From an uncultured Schlesneria sp. (lineage in GTDB: Bacteria > Planctomycetota > Planctomycetia > Planctomycetales > Planctomycetaceae), in contig CAIMFH010000100.1 of assembly GCA_903840265.1 (NCBI GenBank), positions 1 through 46,476 of the forward strand: DNA of 46,476 bases, given 5' to 3'. Shown piece after piece: positions 1 through 8,101 of the stretch (its first letter is position 1; each line of letters starts with the position of its first letter). Under the pieces are notes generated by a model. The model made no database searches. It was not told the DNA's origin and was given only the letters and a program-made list of their open reading frames with translations. The position numbers were made by a program, and so were the translations under genes.

Positions 1-10
1 ATCTGCTTGT

Positions 11-106
11 TTCCAGGCCCAAAGGGTCGGCAGTTTCTCTAGCCAGGGTCGAAGGCCCTGGAACCGGTCGCCTCATTGACTCTTGTGGCCTGTAGGGCCC
101 TCCCTT
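11..106. repeat. Dispersed intergenic repeat, copy A
   Basis: This stretch aligns with 1768-1870. Both have the order TTCC..GAGGCCCAA/AGGCCCAA-type start, GG(T/C)CGGCAGTT, a TAGCC(A/C)GG palindromic core, a CA/TCA..TTGA(C/T)TCTTG segment and a GGCCTG(T/A)AGGGCC end. The core can fold: CCAGGGTC pairs imperfectly with GGCCCTGG. Its right end abuts the truncated gene that follows, so the repeat may mark the point where that gene lost its 5' part. Function is unknown. Confidence 0.6.
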
Positions 107-442
107 CAGCGACAGGGTGCCGTAGTCCAATTTCCGCATTTAACGCATGTCTTGAGTTCGACCGGCGGACATTTCAGTTGGATGCGCCATGCGGGCAATT
201 TCCCGACATCTGACCGCATCACTCATCTACAGTGGCCAGTTGAACAGAAGGTGATCCACCCGTTCATTTTTGCTGAAATCGACTGGCAGCGGCGATTCCG
301 ATGGAATGGATTCGAGATGGGTGAAGGTCACTTGATCGGAATTCCATTGATGACATGGACGATCCCCTACTGGTCTCTCGCGATCCCTCTGACCCTGCTC
401 TCCGCCTACCTGATCCTCGGGAAGCCACGGAAGCGGGTGTGA
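83..442 (+). pseudogene. 5'-truncated copy of a small membrane-protein family
   Basis: The C-terminal half, ending in IPYWSLAIPLTLLSAYLILG plus KPRKRV, closely matches the end of the protein at 21977-22417 (IPYWVIILPLSALSAYLILW plus KPRKLV). RFRWN here also matches RFRWLNW there. The family's N-terminal membrane segment, seen in the copies at 21977-22417 and 28275-28667 as M(H/Q)TFFH..RR plus a hydrophobic stretch, is missing. The first ~35 codons instead run through repeat copy A and unrelated sequence. I therefore read it as a gene remnant carrying only the C-terminal membrane segment. It could still be translated from an internal start. Function of the family is unknown; two membrane spans flanking a small extracytoplasmic domain are predicted for the complete members. 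Confidence 0.6.
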
Positions 443-466
443 TATGCTGGGGCTTGCTTCGTTTGG
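440..466 (+). repeat. Short copy of a shared leader repeat
   Basis: GATATGCTGGGGCTTGCTTC, directly after the stop of the truncated gene, resembles the starts of the two longer leader repeats at 22525 and 23384 (GATATG(C/T)TGGG..TTGTTTCG). Only the first ~27 bases are shared here; the rest of the leader is absent. Confidence 0.45.
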
Positions 467-540
467 AAATTATCTCAAGTGGCTGTTTAGAGTACGAATG
501 GAGAGGTGATAGCATGCATGACGAAGTGCGACTCCCTCAC

Positions 541-556
541 GCACAGCCTGACCTAC
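541..556 (-). repeat. Single arm of the GTAGGTCAGGC inverted repeat
   Basis: GCACAGCCTGACCTAC is identical to the last 16 bases of the right arm at 1686-1706 and is followed by the same TT. The partner arm is absent, so this is a solo half of that element. Confidence 0.5.
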
Positions 557-683
557 TTCACTGTCGAATGCCACAGTCACGTGTTTTCAACTCAAGCGCC
601 TTTTAAAGTGGGATCTTTCTGAGAATAATGACCAATCTCAGCCTCGATAGCCTCATCATTTTTCGGATGGAGATTGTCGATCT

Positions 684-1562
684 ATGGCGCTCATCGCAGA
701 CGTCTGCCCGCATTGCCGACGAATGACGCGGTGTCAGGTCACCGAACGAACTTCTGTGAGCGGCGGAATTATCATGGGAATTCCCATCGTTATTCCGCAT
801 TCCTCGACGACCTTTGGCTGTGGCGAATGTGGTTGTGAGTTCCAAAGCGAGACTTGGAATCAGCACAGGTCACTTTCGCCTGCCGAATCGGTGGGATTGG
901 ATCTCGAACAGATACTGAGTCTGACCAACCCGGTGCTCTACGAAAGAGTGATGCTGGAAAGACTCAGAGCGGATGCACGCTTGGAAGAGGTCTTCGTTCT
1001 CCTGGGAAAGTTGAGACCCAGCAGCCTGCACTCCGATTTGAAGCGATCATTGATGAACTGGTCCCAACTTGATGAAGAGCAGTGCATCCATTTCTTGACG
1101 AGTACGCGCCGCTGCACGGAAGCAATCTGTTTCACCGAGGTAATGGCAAGCCGAACTAAATCGGGCGGAGTCGGTTGTCTGGGCGGTATCCTCGGCAGTG
1201 CAGGTGTCTGGATAGGCTGCATAGCGCTGTTCGGCACGAATGTCAGTCTGATGGGATCTCTGGGAATCCTCTTTGCCGGACTCCTGACCGGGACGTCGAT
1301 AAGCGGTCTGTTGTGGTCGGCCAGGGACCGAAGCTGGCTGCAAGCCGTTTTGCTGCCGGAAGCCGATCGAGAAAAGATTTGCCTCGGTTGGTTGTTGCAG
1401 GTTCTTGAACGGAGCAGGCTCTCCGAAGAAGCAGAAAGTAAGCTGGCCTCCTTCCGCGAAATTGCACCCGCGATCCGATCGCACATGGCTGCGGAGGGAA
1501 AGGCGATCAAAGAGCCAGAATTCCATATTCGCACCACCCTCGCAAGTTCAAACAAAGCGTGA
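684..1562 (+). CDS. Zinc-ribbon membrane protein of unknown function
   Basis: A 292-residue protein that I cannot assign to a named family. Residues 8-51 carry CPHC and CGEC pairs (C8, C11, C46, C49), a likely zinc ribbon. A helical middle follows, then two hydrophobic segments at about residues 165-183 and 188-208 (GGVGCLGGILGSAGVWIGC and LMGSLGILFAGLLTGTSI), and a charged C-terminal tail. This suggests an inner-membrane protein with a cytoplasmic zinc-binding head. The ATG at 684 has a GGAG about 13 bases upstream, somewhat far. It stands alone between the truncated gene and a repeat cluster. Planctomycetes have many proteins with a zinc ribbon plus membrane spans; I infer no specific role. 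Confidence 0.7.
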   Translation: MALIADVCPHCRRMTRCQVTERTSVSGGIIMGIPIVIPHSSTTFGCGECGCEFQSETWNQHRSLSPAESVGLDLEQILSLTNPVLYERVMLERLRADARLEEVFVLLGKLRPSSLHSDLKRSLMNWSQLDEEQCIHFLTSTRRCTEAICFTEVMASRTKSGGVGCLGGILGSAGVWIGCIALFGTNVSLMGSLGILFAGLLTGTSISGLLWSARDRSWLQAVLLPEADREKICLGWLLQVLERSRLSEEAESKLASFREIAPAIRSHMAAEGKAIKEPEFHIRTTLASSNKA

Positions 1563-1575
1563 GTGCCGCAGTTGT

Positions 1576-1706
1576 GTAGGTCAGGCTGTGCCTGACGGGA
1601 TGTGTTGCCGCGATTCATCTGTAGAGTCTTCGCATCGAAAGTCTGGTTCGCCGACTTGGTCTTCGATGTCGCTAAAGGTTATTCGGTCAGGCACAGCCTG
1701 ACCTAC
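1576..1706. repeat. Perfect 21-bp inverted repeat element with 89-bp spacer
   Basis: GTAGGTCAGGCTGTGCCTGA+C at 1576-1596 is the exact reverse complement of 1686-1706. Each arm is itself a hairpin (GTCAGG-CTGTG-CCTGAC). A solo arm occurs at 541-556. It lies just after the zinc-ribbon gene stop and could act as a transcription barrier for that gene, but there is no T-tract. Reads as a REP-like bimodular palindrome. Confidence 0.75.
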
Positions 1707-1767
1707 TTGACTGAGGTCGACCAACCCGAGCCACGACCCCACCGGCCGGCCCTCGACCACGCCCAAT

Positions 1768-1870
1768 TTCCTGAGGCCCAAGGGGCCGGCAGTTCACTTA
1801 GCCCGGCCCTTGTGGGCCGGGTCACAGGGCCACATCAATGATTCTTGAGGCCTGAAGGGCCGGCCGTTCC
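1768..1870. repeat. Dispersed intergenic repeat, copy B
   Basis: Second copy of the repeat at 11-106. It has internal dyads: AGCCCGGCCC/GGGCCGGGT around 1800-1822 and GGCCTGAAGGGCCGGCC at the end. It sits 33 bp upstream of the first copy of the long-TIR element, in the same relative order as at the window start, where copy A is followed by the 10 bases CGACAGGGTG, identical to that element's left tip. Confidence 0.6.
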
Positions 1871-1903
1871 GCCGATGTGCCCGAGCCACTGGTTGGCCGT
1901 TTC

Positions 1904-2112
1904 GACAGGGTGGCCGGGTCTGGAGCGTCTTCGCGAAGACCCGGTCTGTCAACACGCATCCAAGTTAAATGGAAATCGAAGCAGGTCGACTCTCGGCCCC
2001 ATCTTGGCAGCCCATCCCGTGAATGAAACCAGGCAGCTCGTGGTGATTCAACAACGCCGCTTGAACCTCCACCGGGCCTTCGCGAAGACGCTCCAACCCG
2101 GCCACCCTGCCG
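1904..2112 (+). mobile_element. MITE/REP-like element with long TIRs, copy 1
   Basis: A ~209-bp element. The left end CGACAGGGTGGCCGGGTCTG then GAGCGTCTTCGCGAAG is repeated inverted at the right end (CTTCGCGAAGACGCTCCAAC then CCGGCCACCCTGCCG), with about one mismatch and one indel over 38 bp. Each terminus also folds alone: CCGGGTCT pairs with AGACCCGG across 15 bases, and CTTCGCGAAG is a perfect palindrome. The interior has no convincing gene. The same sequence recurs at 4054 and 6682 in the same orientation. I see no clear target-site duplication. Interpretation as a non-autonomous element or BIME-like unit is inference. Confidence 0.7.
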
Positions 2113-2289
2113 CCTTCGCTATGATCTCTGGGGGCTCGCATTCGCTCGACCCCAGCCACCCGTCGCATTAGTCTGCTTTACGCAATTTGGACTGCAATGC
2201 AACGACAACTCTAGCGCCGTCCATTCCCTTTTAACATATGTAGTGTTTAGCCGCACGCCGCATTGATTTTACTCATGATAACTCTTATT

Positions 2290-2319
2290 TTGGATAATTA
2301 GTCGTCTTGTGTTATCCAA
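2290..2319 (+). promoter_or_regulatory. Stem-loop in the leader of the M64 peptidase gene
   Basis: TTGGATAA at 2290-2297 is perfectly complementary to TTATCCAA at 2312-2319, giving an 8-bp stem with a 14-base loop, 26 bases before the start codon and 13 bases before an AAGGA ribosome-binding site (2333-2337). The flanking ~100 bases are AT-rich. It could be an operator dyad or an RNA hairpin; nothing distinguishes these. Confidence 0.35.
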
Positions 2320-2345
2320 CAACGGTTTGACCAAGGATAAATTCA

Positions 2346-4028
2346 ATGGGCAAAAGACTGTGGCGATGCGCATCGGGCTTGCATTCCTTCCACGCGGCGG
2401 CGAATCCTGAACACCACAGGCAATACGCTTCTCTGAGCGACGGTTTTTTTCGCAATTCCCACATAACAACTTTGTTCCTAATATTATTCGCGATTCCGTC
2501 GAGTGGGGCCGAACCGCCGCGCGGATCAGTCACGAAAGTATTGAATAGCGGTAACGACGGACTAAAGCTAAATATTGCGGTTCTCGCCGAGGGATATTCG
2601 TCCAGTGATGCCGATCAAAGCAAATTCAACAGCGATGTCGATAGTCTTCTGCTGAACGGTGTTTTTGGGCATGATTTCTACAAGCTAAACAAGAATGCGT
2701 TTAACATCTACCGAGTCAATTTGATCTCGAATCAGACGGGTGTCAGCAAACGTGTTTACAACGACAATGGCACTCCGTTTGATCCTTCCGATGACGCCAT
2801 CGCCAGCGATGCACCACGAGACACGGCCCTGAAATTCATCTGGTCTGGGTCATGGGCGCATTGCTGGCTTGAGTATTCAGATGACACCGAAGCCCTACTC
2901 GATGCGGCGCTCAGTCAGTACGTCCCGACGTACAACTACGTCTTAGTAATCTTAAATCAGGACGCTTACGGTGGTTGCGGGGGCGGCGGAAGGCAATACG
3001 TCCCGAGAGGTGTGAGTTGGGATGTCATCGCGCATGAATATGGGCATGGAATCGGAGGGTTGCTCGACGAATACTTCAACCCAAGCACGACCTACTCTGG
3101 ATCAGTCGTCAATGGTCCGAACGTTGCGTCCGTGTCGGATAGGACCACAGTCGCCTGGCACGACCTCATATTGCCCTCAACCCCGGTTCCCACCACTTTA
3201 GGTGTAGGAGTTGACCCGAATCAAACCGTAGGAGAATTTCTAGGCGGCGGCACTTTTGAGAAAGGGCTCTATCGGCCGGTAGATGATTGTCGGATGCGCA
3301 GTAATTCTCCTCCTTACTGTCCGGTTTGTGCTCGACATCTTCAGAGTATCGTCGGACCACATTTGTCATCGCCCACGCCCGCGGGGCCTGCGCCTATCAC
3401 GCATTCAAAAATGTATATGACAGTACCCCTGGAACTGCGAGGAGCAACTGAAATGCACGCCAGTTCCGATGACGCACAGAGAAATAATCGAGGCAAACCT
3501 GCAGACGCGACAGCAAAAGCTGCGGGGATGGAGCCGGAAAGCTACTTGCATTTGGTGCTACGCGTGAATCGAGCAGGTGAGGCGAAACTTGTAAGCGCCG
3601 CTGAAGTTCCTGGTGTCGCGGTGATATCAAATGCAAAAGTGGGAAACTATGCTTATGAAGTCACCCAAAAAGGGAACGAGTCTGTCATAATTCACTCTCT
3701 GCCTGATCCTTTCGAAGGGCGAGCATTTCCTTCGCCGCCGACAGCGCAAGACCCTAATGGTAAGCCTGAAGGTCATCACGAGTTAGAGCGGCCTACGACA
3801 GATGTGGTTGTCCGCATTCCTCGTAGTAGCCTGGATTCGGCAATTGACAAAGAGTACGCCATCAAATTCTACGCGATCAATCCTGGTAAGCAGCACTACC
3901 ACAAAATGGATCAGGATACGATGCGCGCGTTACGGGGGGCAGAAAGGCTTCAGATGACCACCGACGTTCCTGCGAATCAGCTTGGCCCACAGCTTAGAGC
4001 GATAGGCAAAAAGATCGCACCTCGGTAA
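2346..4028 (+). CDS. Secreted M64-type (IgA peptidase family) zinc metallopeptidase
   Basis: A 560-residue protein. The motif HEYGHGIGGLLDEYF at residues 230-244 is the M64 signature: H230 and H234 bind zinc, E231 is catalytic, and D241 is the likely third ligand. The preceding region (ILNQDAYGGCGGGGRQYV) and the later cysteine-rich DDCRMRSN..CPVCARH segment also fit the family. After ~residue 340 comes a C-terminal extension I do not recognise. The ATG is supported by AAGGA 8 bases upstream, but the signal-peptide-like stretch (TTLFLILFAIPSSGA) begins only near residue 42, so the mature N-terminus is uncertain. The protein is probably exported. The gene appears less GC-rich than its neighbours and is bracketed by two direct copies of the long-TIR element (1904 and 4054), which suggests acquisition as a cassette (inference). 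Confidence 0.85.
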   Translation: MGKRLWRCASGLHSFHAAANPEHHRQYASLSDGFFRNSHITTLFLILFAIPSSGAEPPRGSVTKVLNSGNDGLKLNIAVLAEGYSSSDADQSKFNSDVDSLLLNGVFGHDFYKLNKNAFNIYRVNLISNQTGVSKRVYNDNGTPFDPSDDAIASDAPRDTALKFIWSGSWAHCWLEYSDDTEALLDAALSQYVPTYNYVLVILNQDAYGGCGGGGRQYVPRGVSWDVIAHEYGHGIGGLLDEYFNPSTTYSGSVVNGPNVASVSDRTTVAWHDLILPSTPVPTTLGVGVDPNQTVGEFLGGGTFEKGLYRPVDDCRMRSNSPPYCPVCARHLQSIVGPHLSSPTPAGPAPITHSKMYMTVPLELRGATEMHASSDDAQRNNRGKPADATAKAAGMEPESYLHLVLRVNRAGEAKLVSAAEVPGVAVISNAKVGNYAYEVTQKGNESVIIHSLPDPFEGRAFPSPPTAQDPNGKPEGHHELERPTTDVVVRIPRSSLDSAIDKEYAIKFYAINPGKQHYHKMDQDTMRALRGAERLQMTTDVPANQLGPQLRAIGKKIAPR

Positions 4029-4053
4029 CCGTGAATGTCGAAGAGGCGCTTCA

Positions 4054-4264
4054 CGGCAGGGTGGCCGGGTCTGGAGCGTCTTCGCGAAGACCCGGTCTGT
4101 CAAGACGCATCCAAGCTTCATGCAAATCGAAGCAGGTCGACTCTCGGCCCCATCTTGGCAGCCCATCCCGTGAATGAAACCAGGCAGCTCGCGGTGATTC
4201 AACAACGCCGCTTGAACATCCACCGGGCCTTCGCGAAGACGCTCCCGACCCGGCCCCCCTGCCG
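4054..4264 (+). mobile_element. MITE/REP-like element with long TIRs, copy 2
   Basis: Second copy, about 90% identical to 1904-2112 by eye. It begins CGGCAGGGTGGCCGGGTCTG and ends CCGGCCCCCCTGCCG, with the same internal landmarks (AGGTCGACTCTCGGCCCC, CCCGTGAATGAAACCAGGCA). It starts 26 bp after the stop of the M64 gene. Open frames through all copies give similar peptides only because the DNA is repeated. Confidence 0.7.
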
Positions 4265-4621
4265 CTTTGCCCCAGACAATTCCACGTTGAGCTTCTTCGC
4301 CAAGTCTGGCATCCTTGCCTCCTCACGGATTCACGATTTACTTTCCTCACAATTCAATCGTCCAACAGATATCCCTTCCGAGCCTGACATCGCACGATAG
4401 ATCGACCAGTACTTGACTGGTGTGGGATTCGACCAAGTCGCCGACCGAATACGTGAACGTTATATACATTTGGTTAACAAGAGGGAGTTTGTGAACCAAG
4501 AATGGCGGGCTGAAACCGTCGAATGAGCGAAAGGTATCGTGGAGACGCCAGCAACTACATGTTACTCTCATTCCAATTATTCGCCGCCATAGTCCGGGCA
4601 GGTTCCGTCTTGGAAAATCGA
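4265..4621. other. Gap before the TPR lipoprotein gene
   Basis: About 350 bases after element copy 2 with no convincing gene. An upstream in-frame ATG exists at 4523, but the segment 4523-4621 encodes nothing signal-like, while the ATG at 4622 starts a clean lipoprotein signal. The TATATACATT at ~4460 is AT-rich and could hold a promoter. Confidence 0.4.
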
Positions 4622-6610
4622 ATGAGAACAGCAATCAATGCCACGAGACATTCATCAAAGATCGGCCGCAGCTTCATCAGGCTATTGTGTTTTGCGTCAA
4701 CTGTACTCATGGGAATCGGCTGCTCGCAGTCAGCGAAACCGACGCCTCGGGCGCAAAAGACGCAGCCAGCTATGGCGGAGGTTCCGCTGGCGACCGTGAA
4801 CAGTCCTGAAGCCCCCGTGCAGACTTCATCGAAATCCGTCGATCAGGCTCCGGACGAACTCACAGTCGATGGAAGGGCAAGGTCATTCAACGCCTGGATG
4901 GTTCGGGGACGGACGGCGCTGGAGGACGACAACCTGACCGGTGCCCTCGAAGCATTGACCAAAGCGATTGAAATCAATCAGACCACGGGTGACGCTTTCA
5001 ACCTTCGTGGTCTCGCCCATTTGCGGCAGGATCATCTTGGTCTAGCATTAGCCGACTTCAGCAAGGCGATTGAATTGGCTCCGGGTACAGCCAAATTCTA
5101 CGCCAATCGTGCCCTGGTCCACGGTGATGAACAGGACTTTGCGGAGGCCTTGGCGGATCTGACTCGGGCGATCGAATTTGATCCAGACTGTGCAGATTGG
5201 TATCGGGAACGAGGCAAGATCCACCTGCTGATGGATCATGCCGACCTCGCGTCTCTCGATGATAAGGCTGCGATGATCAGGGAATCACTGATTATGGGCG
5301 AGGCGCTGCCTAATCCGCCGAATGCCAAGACACCTGAACAAACCGAAGGCCTGTTGAAACATTGGCTTTTCGACACCAATGGCGTGCCGTCCGATATCGC
5401 GGTCTGGCAATCCGTGACATCCGAAATACGCAACGGCCGCTTGATTCTCAGCGGAAATAACGAGTGGCTGAGTATGACGCTGACTAAGCGTACCACGTTT
5501 CCAGTCGCCCTCCAGTTCAAGAGTCCAATTCGTGACGGGTTGTTCATCGTATTCCCTGCGACGACCCCGGATGGAAGCGAATTTCCCGCACTGAAACCGC
5601 AGGAATCCAATCGCTATCGACAACTCGTTTGCCGTTTTGGTGAAGACAAGAACCGAAGCATCAAGATCGCCCTCGCCGGTTTTGCGGGCCTCCCGGAAAA
5701 GACCTTGGTGACGATTCCCTATAAAGTATCCGACGACAAAGACCATGAAGTTGAACTCTCGTTGTCGGATGAACAGATCCGTGTGCGAATCGACAATCAA
5801 GATGTGACGACGACCCCATTACCGCCTGGACCACCCTGCAACGAAGGGCAGTTTCGGATCGGAAAATTTGTCCCGGCCAAGGGAGCGATGTCGTTTGACT
5901 GGATCAAAATCACGGGAGAGCAAGGGTCGCCGGAAAAACCGGCTGATGCTAAACCCAACCAACCCCAAGGTCTGACTGCAGGCAACGAAAAGAGAGCCAA
6001 GGCGGATGCAAAAGTTGTGGAACTGGACAAACATCGCGAAGAGTTGCTGAGCGATTTGCGGAAACAGGAGGCCAACCTGCAGCGTAACCTGAAACGGATA
6101 ACCCCCAAGTCCAAAGCTGCAAATAATCTGGCAAAAGAGCTGCACCAACTCGCCATCAAAATTAAATCGACAGAAGAGAATGCCGAGCACGAACGCCGCT
6201 CAGCCGTGCATATTATCATGGGAGCAGACTCGCCTTTTGTGGAGGCGGATGGCAAGTTTCTGACTTTGGCAGAAAAGGCAAAACAGGATGCACTCCTAGA
6301 AATCCACGGATCTCCACGGCGGGTGGCCGACAATTACGTCCAATCGATGCTCGATTCTGGAAGTCTTCGAGAGGCCATTTTTGTCGATGAGCGGAACAAC
6401 ATGATCACCGGCTGTATTGACATTCGCCAAGTTGACGACTGGCCGAATCGCATCCGCTCGGTTCATTACCGCATCAACTACGTCAGCAAAGCCGGGCTCG
6501 TGAATGAGCGTCTTGCTTACGTCACGGTGTTCAAAGCCAAAAACGGTCTATGGTATGTCTCCACCGACACACAGATCGATCGCAACGGGATTCATTTTAG
6601 CGAACGCTGA
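4622..6610 (+). CDS. TPR-repeat lipoprotein with a jelly-roll-like middle and coiled coil
   Basis: A 662-residue protein from the ATG at 4622. The N-terminus is a lipoprotein signal ending in the lipobox MGIGC, with C34 lipidated. About residues 80-200 hold three to four TPR units (GALEALTKAIEIN, LALADFSKAIELAP, EALADLTRAIEFDP), usually a protein-binding scaffold. A beta-rich region follows (GRLILSGNNEW..GPPCNEGQFRIGKF..SFDWIKITG) that resembles a concanavalin/DUF1080-like fold; this is tentative. A charged coiled coil (about residues 460-530; LDKHREELLSDLRKQEANLQ) precedes a C-terminal domain with no clear match. An envelope-anchored scaffold is likely. The gene lies between element copies 2 and 3. 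Confidence 0.7.
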   Translation: MRTAINATRHSSKIGRSFIRLLCFASTVLMGIGCSQSAKPTPRAQKTQPAMAEVPLATVNSPEAPVQTSSKSVDQAPDELTVDGRARSFNAWMVRGRTALEDDNLTGALEALTKAIEINQTTGDAFNLRGLAHLRQDHLGLALADFSKAIELAPGTAKFYANRALVHGDEQDFAEALADLTRAIEFDPDCADWYRERGKIHLLMDHADLASLDDKAAMIRESLIMGEALPNPPNAKTPEQTEGLLKHWLFDTNGVPSDIAVWQSVTSEIRNGRLILSGNNEWLSMTLTKRTTFPVALQFKSPIRDGLFIVFPATTPDGSEFPALKPQESNRYRQLVCRFGEDKNRSIKIALAGFAGLPEKTLVTIPYKVSDDKDHEVELSLSDEQIRVRIDNQDVTTTPLPPGPPCNEGQFRIGKFVPAKGAMSFDWIKITGEQGSPEKPADAKPNQPQGLTAGNEKRAKADAKVVELDKHREELLSDLRKQEANLQRNLKRITPKSKAANNLAKELHQLAIKIKSTEENAEHERRSAVHIIMGADSPFVEADGKFLTLAEKAKQDALLEIHGSPRRVADNYVQSMLDSGSLREAIFVDERNNMITGCIDIRQVDDWPNRIRSVHYRINYVSKAGLVNERLAYVTVFKAKNGLWYVSTDTQIDRNGIHFSER

Positions 6611-6681
6611 CCTCGGGCAATTGTCCAAGGCCGACCTTTCATCAACGTCGATTTCCTGGCAACTTGGACTTCCGGCTGCTC

Positions 6682-6838
6682 CGACAGGGTGGCCGGGTCT
6701 GGAGCGTCTTCGCGAAGACCCGGTCTGTCAACACGCATCCAAGTTTCATGGGAATCGAAGCAGGTCGACTCTCGGCCCCATCTTGGCAGCCCATCCCGTG
6801 AATGAAACCAGGCAGCTCGTGGTGATTCAACAACGCCG
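6682..6838 (+). mobile_element. MITE/REP-like element, copy 3, right end missing
   Basis: Starts CGACAGGGTGGCCGGGTCTG like copy 1 and stays nearly identical to it up to CAACAACGCCG. The right third, including the right inverted terminus, is replaced by unrelated sequence (TGTGCGCATGCC..). It starts 71 bp after the stop of the TPR lipoprotein gene. The truncation point lies ~120 bp before the decayed transposase fragment at 6961-7308. Confidence 0.7.
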
Positions 6839-6911
6839 TGTGCGCATGCCTTGGCATTCGCCTCACTGGTCGTTGCACAGCAATTGGACAGGCATCGGAA
6901 GCGTTCAACAA

Positions 6912-6965
6912 AGGGTGCCACGATTTTGGAGTCTTCGACAAGGTCGTGCTCTTCCTGTCTTCAGC
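6912..6965 (-). repeat. GACACGGCC..GTGGCACCC repeat, copy 1 (inverted)
   Basis: Read on the minus strand this gives GAAGACAGGAAGAGCACGAC, CTTGTCGAAGACTCC, AAAATCGTGGCACCC, matching 43205-43258 closely and 38784-38836 and 40866-40918 more loosely. A short dispersed intergenic repeat of unknown role. Confidence 0.55.
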
Positions 6966-7308
6966 TTCGTGGATCTGGGGGCAAGGAATCTCGATCGATC
7001 GGGAGGGGGCCTGTCAGTCCTGCGAATACTCCGGCACTCGAACACGGCCAGTCAACTGCACGAGTGCACAGTCCACGACGGACGGGGATCAGATGAATGT
7101 AGTCAATTGCGGCCCAGATCGTTCCGTCGTTGTCCAGGTTCCGGTCGTAGCACGGCCCGGATTGCCAGAACTGAAACTCGCCGTCGAACGCTTTCCCCCG
7201 CCTCTGCCGGGCCGATTGCGAAGTGACTGTCAAATCCTGCTTGCGATGCCGTTTCTTCCGGAGGCTTCGGACTTGCCTTTTGCGGAGTTTCTGCGGAGCG
7301 ACGGCCTG
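6961..7308 (-). pseudogene. Remnant of a REP-associated Y1-type transposase (RAYT), C-terminal part
   Basis: The minus-strand frame encodes FQFWQSGPCYDRNLDNDG, then IWAAIDYIHLIPVRRGLCTR, AVDWPCSSAGVFAGL and TGPLPIDRDSLP. This is the characteristic end of RAYT proteins (FWQ.G..YDRN.....A.IDYIH.NPVRRGL...DW.WSSA). Upstream in this frame there is an in-frame stop at 7309-7311, and the preceding sequence (DISAGHST*RSRPSLRRNS in another frame) looks like a decayed earlier part. The HUH motif and catalytic tyrosine region are not recoverable. Substitutions such as HLIPV for HxNPV and DWPCSSA for DWxWSSA fit decay. RAYTs act on REP/BIME palindromes, and this relic sits beside the truncated element copy 3. 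Confidence 0.75.
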
Positions 7309-7590
7309 CTACGTCAGGTCGAATGCCCTGCGGAAATGTCGCCGTTCGCTGGTTTTGGCCGAAAAACTGGAAAAACGGTGGAAATAACTTGTCCTCATAC
7401 TCGGGATTGGTAACGATTTGGGGTTTCCGGCGAAGCACGATTGGACCGACTTCCACGGCATCGTTCGATGCACAATCGGTCAGGTTTTCGACGGGAAAAA
7501 CGGGCCCACTCTTGTATGCTTCGAGATTCGGCCTCCTCGATCTGAGGGGGTTCTTGATGAGATTCACCACACCGATTTATCTGGTACGCA
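7309..7590. other. Decayed stretch upstream of the lipoprotein gene
   Basis: No intact gene. The first ~80 bases probably continue the transposase relic in shifted frames. A minus-strand open frame continues to 7570, but I find no recognisable motif in it. Confidence 0.3.
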
Positions 7591-8034
7591 ATGGTTCGCG
7601 ATTGGTCCTTTTGTGCGATTCTGTTTGTTAGCGCGCTGACGATGGGTGGTTGCGCCGCTCCTGCTCCACAAAAGGGAGCGGATTCGGCTGTTAAGCGAGT
7701 TGGAATTCTGTACATGCGTTTTGTGGGGAGCCATGCCGGCAAGACTCCAGCGGATCGAGAAGAATTCGAAGGATACCTGGGCCAATTGTCCGAGGCCGAC
7801 ATGAAGGCCATCGGGATCGAGAAAATTCAGGATCTCTTTTATTCTGCTCGCGATAATTCAGAGCTAGTGATTCGCTACGGAATCACGATTCCGCCGCCGC
7901 AACCGGGCAATCCGACGGTCGTCGCCTACGAAGCGAAGGGGTCGGGTGGTAGACGGCTGGTTGCCTTTGCCAATGCGGGAGTCGAAGAAGTCGCCAGCGA
8001 TCGATTCAAAGAACTTGTTCCCGACGCCAAATAA
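7591..8034 (+). CDS. Small lipoprotein paired with a DUF1559 gene
   Basis: A 147-residue protein starting MVRDWSFCAILFVSALTMGGC; the lipobox MGGC puts the lipidated cysteine at residue 21. The mature part is hydrophilic and lacks a motif I know; GKTPADREEFEGYL and the VIRYGI..PPPQPG..VVAYEAKG..GRRLVAFANAGVEEV stretch look like a compact alpha/beta domain. Small lipoproteins of this type commonly sit beside DUF1559 genes in planctomycetes, which is the arrangement here (67-bp gap, same strand). The pair may be cotranscribed and end at the terminator at 9066. Function is unknown; an envelope role is inferred. Confidence 0.75.
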   Translation: MVRDWSFCAILFVSALTMGGCAAPAPQKGADSAVKRVGILYMRFVGSHAGKTPADREEFEGYLGQLSEADMKAIGIEKIQDLFYSARDNSELVIRYGITIPPPQPGNPTVVAYEAKGSGGRRLVAFANAGVEEVASDRFKELVPDAK

Positions 8035-8101
8035 TTGCGTCGTTGTTTGATGGGTGTTGTCTTTCTCGTCGTCCTTGATCGATCAGCGGAGGTTAAAAAT
8101 C

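Noticed and set aside
1845-2171. Open frame through element copy 1 with peptide WPGLERLREDPVC, also seen at 4035-4400 and 6504-7226
   Set aside because: The peptide is conserved only because the DNA element is repeated; frames differ at the edges and the similarity extends equally into non-frame positions.
1904-4264. Composite transposon carrying the M64 gene
   Set aside because: No transposase between or inside the copies and no target-site duplication outside; kept only as a cassette hypothesis.
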